Of a DNA stretch of 64,000 nucleotides, positions 57,199 to 64,000 are shown piece by piece; the stretch's first letter is position 1, and every line of letters starts with the position of its first letter. Under the pieces are notes generated by a model that worked only from the letters and a program-made list of their open reading frames with translations, was not told the origin of the DNA and ran no database searches. Made by a program: the position numbers and the translations under genes. Origin of the DNA: Roseivivax marinus (GTDB lineage Bacteria > Pseudomonadota > Alphaproteobacteria > Rhodobacterales > Rhodobacteraceae); NCBI RefSeq assembly GCF_900109705.1, contig NZ_FOAI01000017.1:1-64000 (forward strand), in the 5' to 3' direction.

Positions 57199-57991
57199 GG
57201 CCTTCGACGTCACCCGACAGCCGGGTTTCACCGCCGTGGCCATCGCGTGCTTCGTGATGCTCTACCTGCCGATCGTGCTGCTGGTCGCCTACTCGTTCAA
57301 CGCGGGCCAGTCGATCTCGCAGTGGGAGGGCTTTTCCTTCCGCTGGTATGTCTCGGCCTGGGACAACGAGCAGATCCAGGCGGCGACGATCCGGTCGGTG
57401 GTCATCGCCCTCGGCGCATCGATCATTGCAACCTCGGCGGCCGTGCTTGCCGCGCTCGCCACCACGCGCACGACGCCGTGGAAGGGCCAGACGGTGGCCT
57501 TCGCGCTCATCAACCAGCCTTTGATGGTGCCCGAGATCGTGACGGCGGTGTCGCTGTTGATCTTCTTCTCGATGATCAAGGTTTGGACCGGGTACACCGG
57601 TCTGTGGTACCTGGTCATCGCGCACTCGGCGTTCTGCATCCCGTTCGCCTACATGCCGATCCGCGCGCGGCTGCAGGGCATGGATCTCAGCCTCGAACAG
57701 GCGGGTGCGGATCTCTACGGCACCCCGGTCAAGGTGTTCCGAACCATCACGCTGCCGCAGCTCTGGCCCGGTATCCTCGCCGGGGCGATGCTGGCTTTCG
57801 TGATCTCGCTGGACGACGTGGTCATCACCGAGTTCGTGAAGTCCGCCGGGCAGGATACGTTGCCCACCTACATGCTGGGCCAGCTGCGTCGGAACATCAC
57901 GCCCGAGATCAACGCCATCTCGACCGCGCTGCTGGCGATCTCGGTGCTGCTGGTGACCGCCTTCTTCTTCATGAGCCGGACACGCAAATGA
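57191..57991 (+). CDS. potC: Polyamine-type ABC transporter permease (PotC-like)
   Basis: 266 residues, six membrane helices, EAA loop EQAGADLYGTPVKVFRTITLP near residue 175. The second permease of the transporter. The start overlaps potB by 8 bases with GGAGGAG upstream, giving translational coupling. It ends with FFFMSRTRK. Confidence 0.92.
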   Translation: MAKAFDVTRQPGFTAVAIACFVMLYLPIVLLVAYSFNAGQSISQWEGFSFRWYVSAWDNEQIQAATIRSVVIALGASIIATSAAVLAALATTRTTPWKGQTVAFALINQPLMVPEIVTAVSLLIFFSMIKVWTGYTGLWYLVIAHSAFCIPFAYMPIRARLQGMDLSLEQAGADLYGTPVKVFRTITLPQLWPGILAGAMLAFVISLDDVVITEFVKSAGQDTLPTYMLGQLRRNITPEINAISTALLAISVLLVTAFFFMSRTRK

Positions 57992-58046
57992 TCCGGCCCG
58001 ACACCGCTCCGGCCGAACGGGGCACGACACCACAGGGAGACCGACC

Positions 58047-59078
58047 ATGATCTACCGCATCGCAACGCTTGCCAGTGCCGCCGCGCTGGCCGCCGCAGGA
58101 GCGGCCCAGGCCGAGGGTGAGCTGAACATCTACAACTGGGGCAACTACACCAGCCCCGAGATGATCGAGAAGTTCGAGCAGGAATACGACGTCGACGTCT
58201 CGGTCACGGACTACGATTCCAACGACACCGCGCTGGCCAAGCTCAAGGCCGGCGGCCACGGCTTCGATATCGTCGTGCCCTCGGGTAACTACGTGCCGAT
58301 CTTCATCGAGGAGGGGGTGCTGATGAAGTCGAACCCCAACGAAATGGAGAATTTCGGCAACGTCGCTGACCGCTGGGTGGACGTGGAGTTCGACCCCGGC
58401 CGTGAATACACCGTGCCGTGGCAGTGGGGCACCGTGGGCGTTTCGGTGAACACCTCGGTCTATGATGGTGACATCGACACCGCGGCGGTGATTTTCGATC
58501 CACCGGAAGAGCTTCAGGGCAAGATCAACGTCATACCCGAGATGAACGACGTCATGGGCAGCGCCATCCACTACATGGGCGGCGAGCAGTGCACGACCGA
58601 CCGAGAGGTGCTGAAAAAGGTGCGCGACAAGCTGGTCGAGGCCAAGCCGCACTGGCTTTCGATGGCCTACGGCAACATCGAGCGTCTCGCGAACGAGGAC
58701 ATTGCCGCGACGCTGAACTGGAATGGCGCCTCGATGCGCGCGCGCCTGCAGAACGAGGACATTGCCTTCGGCTACCCGCAGACCGGCTACTCGATCTGGA
58801 TGGACAACGCCGCGATCACGGCGGATGCCCAGAACGTCGAGAACGCCAAGCTCTTCCTGAACTTCATCATGGAGCCCGAGAACGCGGCGATGCTGTCGAA
58901 CTTCGCGCGCTATGCGAACGGCATCGAGGGCAGCGAGGAATACATGGACGAGGTCATGGCCGACGCGCCCGAGATCAACACGCCCGACGAGCTGGCGGAG
59001 GCGGGCTACATCTCGAAGAACTGCCCGCCCGAGGCGCAGAAGATTTACAGCCAGATCTGGACGGAACTGACCAAGTAA
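58047..59078 (+). CDS. potD: Periplasmic polyamine-type substrate-binding protein (PotD-like)
   Basis: 343 residues. Signal peptide to about residue 22 (AAGAAQA), then the PotD-family core GELNIYNWGNYTSPEMI, GFDIVVPSGNYVPIF, and VSVNTSVYDG. PotD-type proteins bind putrescine or spermidine; the ligand-binding Trp/Asp residues are plausible here (WGNYT, VPWQWGT) but the specificity is not proven. AGGGAG precedes the ATG. An intrinsic terminator follows, ending the operon. Confidence 0.92.
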   Translation: MIYRIATLASAAALAAAGAAQAEGELNIYNWGNYTSPEMIEKFEQEYDVDVSVTDYDSNDTALAKLKAGGHGFDIVVPSGNYVPIFIEEGVLMKSNPNEMENFGNVADRWVDVEFDPGREYTVPWQWGTVGVSVNTSVYDGDIDTAAVIFDPPEELQGKINVIPEMNDVMGSAIHYMGGEQCTTDREVLKKVRDKLVEAKPHWLSMAYGNIERLANEDIAATLNWNGASMRARLQNEDIAFGYPQTGYSIWMDNAAITADAQNVENAKLFLNFIMEPENAAMLSNFARYANGIEGSEEYMDEVMADAPEINTPDELAEAGYISKNCPPEAQKIYSQIWTELTK

Positions 59079-59089
59079 GACGTCCCTCG

Positions 59090-59123
59090 CGGCGGTCCGG
59101 ACACGTGCCGGGCCGCCGTTTTT
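59090..59123 (+). terminator. Intrinsic terminator of the pot operon
   Basis: 11-bp stem with one G-T wobble (arms 59090-59100 and 59108-59118), 7-nt loop, then TTTTT at 59119-59123. Confidence 0.88.
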
Positions 59124-59142
59124 GTCCTTTGCGGAGCCTCCC

Positions 59143-60810
59143 ATGTCCGACGCCCCCGAACTCGTCGTCCTGAACGGTGCCGTGCTGACCTTCGACGACG
59201 CACAGCCGCGCGCCGAGGCGGTGGCCGTGAGTGGTGGAACGGTGCTGGCGGTGGGGACGACCTCCGAGATCCGGGCGCTGGCCGGTCAGCGCCCGCGCGA
59301 GATCGACGCCGCCGGCGGCACCGTCATGCCCGGCATCATCGACTCCCACGTGCATCTGTTCGGCGGCTCGGTGGAACTCGGTTATCTCGACCTCGGCGGC
59401 CTGCAGGGCGACGACGCGGTAATCCCGGTCGTGCGCGCGCGCTCGGCCGAGGAGCCTGACAGCCGGCTCCTCTTCGGAGTTCAGGCCGATTACGCGATGT
59501 TCGGGCAGGGGCACCGGACCACGCGGCACGATCTCGACCGGGTGATGCCGGACCGGCCCTTCGCGATGTTCTCGGCGGATCATCATACGATCTGGGCCAA
59601 CACCCGCGCGCTCGAGGCGGCCGGACTCCTGGAGGGCGGGGCAGCCGAGCCCGGCTCCGAGATCGTCATGGGCGAGGACGGACTGGCCGAGGGCGAGCTG
59701 CGCGAGCCGGGCGCCTACGCGAAGGTTCTGTCGATGACCCCGCATGGCGGGCGCGACCTTGCGGGTCTGGTGACCGGCAAGGACCCCGAACCGGCCGCGA
59801 CCCCGGCCGAGCGAGCGCGGGATCTGGATGCGTTGCGCCGTGGCCTCGCCCATTGCGCCGCACATGGGATCACCGGCCTGCACAACATGGACGGCAACTT
59901 CTACACGATGGAGCTTCTGGCCGAGCTCGAGGCGAACGGCGAACTGTCCTGCCGCACCGAGGTGCCGTTCCACTTCAAGGCCGTGGACGGGCTCGATCGG
60001 TTCGCAGAAGCCGAGGAGATGCGCGCGCGCTGGGCGTCTGATCGGCTGTGGTGCAATCGCGTGAAGATGTTCATGGACGGCGTGATCGAGAGCCGCACGG
60101 CGCTCATGCTGCGGCCCTATCCCGGCTCGGACCTCTCGGGCGACGCGGTGTTCGAGCCGGACGCTTTCAATGCCGCCTGCGTCGAAGCGGATGCGCGCGG
60201 CTTCCAGATCGCGACCCATGCCATCGGCGACCTCGCGGTGCGCCGCACTCTCGACGGCTACGCCGCGGCGCGGGCCGCGAACGGGGTGCGCGACGCACGG
60301 CACCGGATCGAGCATATCGAGACGCTGGATCCCGCAGACCTGCCACGGTTCCACGAGCTTGGCGTGGTCGCGTCCTATCAACCCGGACACGCGCCCTTCG
60401 GCCACATCTTTCCGCCCGAAGCACTGGCCCCGCACCTGCATGATGACCAGAAAGCGCTGGCCTATGCGTGGCAGACGTTGCGTGACGAAGGCAACGCGGT
60501 GTGCTTCTCGACGGACTGGCCGGTCATCAAACTCGATCCGATGGCGACATTGCGCGCGGCGGTGGCACCCCTTTCGATGCCCGCGCCGTGGCGGGATCAG
60601 CGGCAGACGCTCATGGATGCGTTGCGCTCCATGACCGCCGACAATGCATGGCTGGAGTTCTCGGAGGCCAGCAAGGGGCGCCTGGCGCCCGGCATGGCCG
60701 CGGACATCGTGGTCATGCGCGACGATCTCGAGGCGATGGATCCGGAGCGCTTCGAGGAAACCGGCGCGGCGGTGACGATCTGCGGCGGCGCGGTGACCTA
60801 CGCCGCCTGA
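59143..60810 (+). CDS. YtcJ-type metal-dependent amidohydrolase
   Basis: 555 residues, amidohydrolase family 3. Metal ligands: H-x-H in DSHVHLFGG (near residue 69), the carbamylated Lys of NRVKMFMDGVIESRT, then His in ATHAIGDLAV, His in HRIEHIET and Asp in CFSTDWPV. The substrate is unknown; YtcJ-like enzymes hydrolyse amide or ester bonds in the periplasm or cytoplasm. Start ATG 59143, 20 bases after the pot terminator. Its placement after a polyamine-type importer suggests, but does not prove, that it acts on an imported compound. Confidence 0.87.
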   Translation: MSDAPELVVLNGAVLTFDDAQPRAEAVAVSGGTVLAVGTTSEIRALAGQRPREIDAAGGTVMPGIIDSHVHLFGGSVELGYLDLGGLQGDDAVIPVVRARSAEEPDSRLLFGVQADYAMFGQGHRTTRHDLDRVMPDRPFAMFSADHHTIWANTRALEAAGLLEGGAAEPGSEIVMGEDGLAEGELREPGAYAKVLSMTPHGGRDLAGLVTGKDPEPAATPAERARDLDALRRGLAHCAAHGITGLHNMDGNFYTMELLAELEANGELSCRTEVPFHFKAVDGLDRFAEAEEMRARWASDRLWCNRVKMFMDGVIESRTALMLRPYPGSDLSGDAVFEPDAFNAACVEADARGFQIATHAIGDLAVRRTLDGYAAARAANGVRDARHRIEHIETLDPADLPRFHELGVVASYQPGHAPFGHIFPPEALAPHLHDDQKALAYAWQTLRDEGNAVCFSTDWPVIKLDPMATLRAAVAPLSMPAPWRDQRQTLMDALRSMTADNAWLEFSEASKGRLAPGMAADIVVMRDDLEAMDPERFEETGAAVTICGGAVTYAA

Positions 60811-60814
60811 GCAG

Positions 60815-61435
60815 TCAGAGCGCGTCCTCGGACGACAGCAGCCCTTCGACCATCAGGCGCTTGGCGAAGTGCTCGGGACCGTCGAACAGGTGCACCTGCC
60901 ACCCGCGTGCCGCGGCGGCGGCGATGTTGTCGGGCCGGTCGTCTGTGAACAGCAGGCGCGAGGGCGGCACGCCGCAATCCTCCTCCACGGCCGCGTAGAT
61001 CGCCGGGTCCGGCTTCGACATCGCCATGTGGCCGGAGATGTAGCGCCGGTCGAATTCCTTGAGGAACGGCCATTCGGGTTCCGCGACTTCGAACGTGCCG
61101 ATTCCGAAATTCGACAGGGCATAGGTCTGCACGCCTCGTGCGCGCAGGGCCCTGAGCAGGCGCACCGACTTCGGGATCTCGGGACCGGCGAGCTTCACCC
61201 AGTCGTCGTGCCACATGCGGATCGCTTCGGCATGGTCGGGATAGCTCTCGGCGGTGGAATAGACCGTCTCGCGGAAGTCGTGACCAAGGTCGATGCGATC
61301 GTTCATGCCGTGCAGGTCGACCTCGGTGAACAGACGCTCGCGGGCGTCGCGGCCGATGGTGCGGTCGTAGTGGCGTTCGGGCTGCCATTCGATCAGCACG
61401 TTGCCGATGTCGAAGACGACGGCTTCGATGGGCAT
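60815..61435 (-). CDS. HAD-superfamily phosphatase (YihX-like)
   Basis: 206 residues. Motif I is VVFDIGNVLIEW, with the nucleophile Asp9 but Gly at the +2 position where most HAD phosphatases have Asp; this is normal for the YihX/epoxide-hydrolase-like branch. Motif II is ALSNFG, motif III MSKPDPAIY, motif IV FTDDRPDN. Acts on a small phosphorylated metabolite, probably a sugar phosphate. It is convergent with the amidohydrolase and 12 bases downstream of the YaiI gene, likely in one transcript. Confidence 0.88.
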   Translation of the reverse strand: MPIEAVVFDIGNVLIEWQPERHYDRTIGRDARERLFTEVDLHGMNDRIDLGHDFRETVYSTAESYPDHAEAIRMWHDDWVKLAGPEIPKSVRLLRALRARGVQTYALSNFGIGTFEVAEPEWPFLKEFDRRYISGHMAMSKPDPAIYAAVEEDCGVPPSRLLFTDDRPDNIAAAAARGWQVHLFDGPEHFAKRLMVEGLLSSEDAL

Positions 61436-61447
61436 GGGGGGTGTCTC

Positions 61448-61900
61448 TCAGGCGGTCAGGGCGGCGCGCATCTCGCGCTCGAGCGCGTCGAGAAAGCGGG
61501 CCCGGTCAGCCTTTGTAAACCCCTTGCCGCCGCCCTGACGGAACGGATCCGCCGCCCGCAGGTCGGCGGCCAGGTCGCGCATCGCGAGGGCGTTTCCGAC
61601 ATTGGCCGCGGTCAGCGCCTCGCCGTTGGGCTTCATCACCCGTGCCCCGGCCTCGACGCACCGGGCGGCCAGCGGAATGTCTTGCGTGACGACAACGTCG
61701 CCCCGGCCGCAACGCTCGGCGATCCACATGTCGGCGGCGTCGGGCCCTTCGGGCACGATCACCGTTTCCACCAGCGGGTTCTGAGACGGCCGGATGCCGC
61801 CGTTCGAAACCATGCGAACGGCGACCCGGTGGCGCGACGCCACACGCTCGGCCTCGGCTTTCACCGGGCAGGCGTCGGCGTCGATGTAGAGGATCGTCAC
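61448..61900 (-). CDS. YaiI/YqxD family (DUF188) protein
   Basis: 150 residues with [15 protein letters not shown] at the start and [28 protein letters not shown] in the middle, the DUF188 signature, resembling a PIN-like nuclease fold. Function unproven. The start overlaps the end of fghA by 4 bases (fghA ends at 61897). Confidence 0.92.
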   Translation of the reverse strand: MTILYIDADACPVKAEAERVASRHRVAVRMVSNGGIRPSQNPLVETVIVPEGPDAADMWIAERCGRGDVVVTQDIPLAARCVEAGARVMKPNGEALTAANVGNALAMRDLAADLRAADPFRQGGGKGFTKADRARFLDALEREMRAALTA

Positions 61901-62727
61901 GCGTAGAGAGCTTCGGCGTGGAAGTTCACGTGGTCCTCCATGAAGGTCGAGATGAAGAAGTAGCTGTGGTCATAGCCCTTCTGCATCCGGAACTGGCCCT
62001 CCTGCCGCTTTGCGGCCATTGCCTCGGCGAGAGCCTCGGGCTTCAGCAGATCGAGGAAGTTGTCGCTGTCGCCCTGGTCGATCAGAACCGGCCCGTCAAA
62101 GCCCTTGTCGCGCATCAGCAAGGTGGAATCGTGGGGCGCCCATGTCGACGTGTCGTCGCCGAGATACGCGCCCAGCTGCTTCTTGCCCCAGTCAGACTGG
62201 GTCGGGTGCGCGATCGGTGCGAAGGCGGACACCGAGCGGAACCGCTCGGGGTGGTGCATGGCGATGGTCAGCGCACCGTGCCCGCCCATCGAGTGCCCCG
62301 TGATCGACTGCCGGTCGAGGTCCACGGCGAAGTGCTCACCGACGATCTTGGGCAGGTCGTTGGTGATGTAGTCCCACATCTTGAAGTGCTTCGCCCACGG
62401 GTCCTGTGTCGCGTTCACGTAGAAGCCCGCGCCCTTGCCGAGATCGTAGGCTTCATCGTCGGCCACGTCGTCGCCGCGCGGCGAGGTGTCGGGGAAGCAG
62501 ATCGCGATGCCCTGCTCGGCGCACCAGGCTTGTGCGCCGGCCTTGGTCATGGCGTTCTCGTGCGTGCAGGTCAGGCCCGAGAGATACCACAGGATCGGCA
62601 CCGGCGTGGTGCGCGCCTCTTCCGGCAGGTAGAGGCCGAAGGTCATGTCGCAGCCGGTGGCTTCGGACGTGTGGGTATAGACGCCTTGCGTGCCGCCGTA
62701 GGAGCGGTTCTCGGATTTCGTTTCCAT
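61897..62727 (-). CDS. fghA: S-formylglutathione hydrolase
   Basis: 276 residues. Catalytic triad: Ser146 in [12 protein letters not shown], Asp in DQGDSDNF, His in GYDHSYFF. The esterase hydrolyses S-formylglutathione to formate and glutathione in glutathione-dependent formaldehyde detoxification. The adhI/flhA partner is not in the window. GAGGGACC precedes ATG 62727. The YaiI gene overlaps its end. Confidence 0.95.
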   Translation of the reverse strand: METKSENRSYGGTQGVYTHTSEATGCDMTFGLYLPEEARTTPVPILWYLSGLTCTHENAMTKAGAQAWCAEQGIAICFPDTSPRGDDVADDEAYDLGKGAGFYVNATQDPWAKHFKMWDYITNDLPKIVGEHFAVDLDRQSITGHSMGGHGALTIAMHHPERFRSVSAFAPIAHPTQSDWGKKQLGAYLGDDTSTWAPHDSTLLMRDKGFDGPVLIDQGDSDNFLDLLKPEALAEAMAAKRQEGQFRMQKGYDHSYFFISTFMEDHVNFHAEALYA

Positions 62728-62824
62728 CTGTCGGTCCCTCGTCTCGTGCGTTTGCATCAGCCGTGCATGAGCGCGCGGGCGGACGCAACCTAGACGATCA
62801 GATGGCGGTGGAGACAGGGGCGGC

Positions 62825-63751
62825 TTAGGGCGCGACCAGGGCGATCACCGCTGAGACGGTGAAGATCGAGGCCGCGGTCGAGATCAGGATGGCCGCCGAC
62901 ACCCGTTGCGGCGCCACGCCGTAGTGCTGCGCGAGGATGAAGACGTTGCCTGCCACCGGCAGCGCGGCCGCGGACACCGCGACCGCGGCCGCGTAGGGCG
63001 TGGTCGGAAAGAACAGGAAGGCGCCGGCCGCTACCAGTGCGGGGTGCAGCACCAGCTTGCAGAACGACAGCCAGCCCGAGACCGTCAGCCGCTCGGCGGA
63101 CTTCGACGCCAGCGACGCGCCGATGGCGAACAGCGCGCCCGGCGTCGCCGCGTTGCCGAGGATCGTCAGGAAATCCTCGACCGGACGCGGCATCGGCAGC
63201 GCAGCGGCGGACACGGCGAGGCCGAGCACGATGGAGACGATCATCGGATTCTTCAGCAGGCCGACGCCCACCGTGCGGAGCACGCCCGCCGACATGCGTC
63301 CGTCGCGCGAGCCGGTGACGAGGATCACCAGCAGCGACGAGAACACGATCAGGTCGATGGCGAGGATCAGGATGATTGGGCCGATGGCTTCCTGCCCGAG
63401 CAGAACCGCCAACATCGGCACACCCAGAAAGCCGGTGTTGCCGATGGCCGCGCACTGCGCCTCTATCGCGGCGACCTCGACGCTCTGGCGCCGCCAGAAC
63501 GCCACCGCCAGCGCGATGCCGTAGACGAAGGCCGTGCCCCAGAGATAGGCGGCTGCGAGGCGGGCGTCGAAGATGTCGCTGAAGGACAGCGTTGCCGAGA
63601 ACCGGAACAGCATCGCCGACAGCGCGAAGTAGAAGACGAACTTCGTCAGGTAAGCCGTCGCTTCGGGCGTGAAGAAGCGTGTCCGGCCCGCGCCGTAGCC
63701 AAGGCCGATCAGCGCGAAGAACGGCAGCGTCCTGATGAAAATCTCGAGCAT
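62825..63751 (-). CDS. AEC family transporter
   Basis: 308 residues with about ten membrane helices in two halves (FFALIGLGYGAGRTRFF, and near 110 GNTGFLGVPMLAVLLG, the conserved N-x-G-x-x-x-x-P motif). The auxin-efflux-carrier family exports or imports various anions in bacteria; the substrate is unknown here. ATG 63751, 97 bases upstream of fghA. Confidence 0.88.
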   Translation of the reverse strand: MLEIFIRTLPFFALIGLGYGAGRTRFFTPEATAYLTKFVFYFALSAMLFRFSATLSFSDIFDARLAAAYLWGTAFVYGIALAVAFWRRQSVEVAAIEAQCAAIGNTGFLGVPMLAVLLGQEAIGPIILILAIDLIVFSSLLVILVTGSRDGRMSAGVLRTVGVGLLKNPMIVSIVLGLAVSAAALPMPRPVEDFLTILGNAATPGALFAIGASLASKSAERLTVSGWLSFCKLVLHPALVAAGAFLFFPTTPYAAAVAVSAAALPVAGNVFILAQHYGVAPQRVSAAILISTAASIFTVSAVIALVAP

Positions 63752-63828
63752 GGCCGTCTTGGTAGCAGCCGGGACCGGCGCGTCAATCTGCCCCGGTCAG
63801 CGACCTGCGGCAGTGTCGCGGCCCGGTG

Positions 63829-64000
63829 TCACCCGCTGCCGATGAGGGCGCCGGCCGCGAACACGAGAGCACCGCCAAGCACCACCTGGAAGGCGGCGCG
63901 GAGGAATGGCGTCTCCATGAAGCGGTTCTGGATCCACGCGATCGCCCAGAGCTCGATGAAAACGACGATGATGGCGGTGATGGTTGCGGTCCAGAAGTGC
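63829..64000 (-). CDS. mbfA: C-terminal end of an MbfA-like (ferritin/VIT1) iron exporter, partial
   Basis: The last 57 residues of a membrane protein: FWTATITAIIVVFIELWAIAWI, RFMETPFLRAAFQVVLGGALVFAAGALIGSG. This tail, with its P-F-x-x-A-x-x-Q-V-V-L-G-G-A-L-V-F pattern, resembles the C-terminus of MbfA, the fusion of a ferritin-like domain with a VIT1/CCC1 iron transporter that exports iron in alphaproteobacteria under Irr control. The rest lies beyond the window, so this is a family guess from the C-terminus only. Confidence 0.55.
   Translation of the reverse strand, partial: HFWTATITAIIVVFIELWAIAWIQNRFMETPFLRAAFQVVLGGALVFAAGALIGSG

Overview
The window reads as a chromosomal segment of a high-GC alphaproteobacterium, most likely a Rhodobacterales (Roseobacter-clade) species. 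The evidence is a class I lysyl-tRNA synthetase, several small families typical of that order (DUF6455, DUF1467, DUF2794, an EI24-type membrane protein), a GTTC-N7-GTTC SOS box in front of imuB, a perfect CtrA-type TTAA-N7-TTAA site, secreted Hint-domain proteins and a BchJ-like bacteriochlorophyll gene. About 60 genes are present, nearly all complete, with one tRNA gene.

Positions 1-3500 are an accessory region abutting the 3' end of a tRNA-Leu(CAG) gene. It holds the end of an IS21-family element (istB tail plus tandem terminal repeats) inserted into a MobV-type relaxase gene. A possible oriT hairpin and a repeat-rich gene-free stretch follow, then three small unknown genes. Two of these look like distant paralogues, and each has its ribosome-binding site buried in a long, perfect hairpin with a 10-nt loop. 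This is the most unusual structure in the window.

From 3.7 to 29 kb the content is mostly housekeeping. It includes an NDUFA9-like epimerase, an M48 protease lipoprotein, nitroreductase, methylmalonyl-CoA epimerase, a CheY-like regulator, and a convergent pair formed by an MT-A70 methyltransferase and a BglII/BstYI-type endonuclease (probably a restriction-modification system). Then come aspS, a cyclopropane fatty acid synthase, bchJ and carB. A compact run follows: gpmI, a degenerate EnvC, ctpA and rppH (sugar-phosphate metabolism, cell-wall hydrolase control, RNA 5'-end processing). An MltB-type transglycosylase, rnr and dapE close this part.

From 29 to 48 kb there is a translationally coupled pair of Hint-domain proteins downstream of a CtrA site, GlsB, a CaCA exchanger, dapD, a LOG-family hydrolase, a membrane-anchored sugar-nucleotide epimerase and asd. 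After these come carbonic anhydrase, a leucyl aminopeptidase coupled to an NlpC/P60 peptidase, and a lone SOS-boxed imuB. Three lysine/diaminopimelate genes (dapE, dapD, asd) lie within 12 kb but not as one operon.

From 47.6 kb to the end there is a large beta-helix protein, a CHAD protein, lysK, a TerB-like protein, an MFS transporter and a polyamine-type ABC operon (potA-potB-potC-potD) followed by an amidohydrolase. potA carries an in-frame amber codon exactly in its ABC signature. The window closes with a HAD phosphatase, a YaiI protein, S-formylglutathione hydrolase, an AEC transporter and the tail of what looks like an MbfA-type iron exporter.
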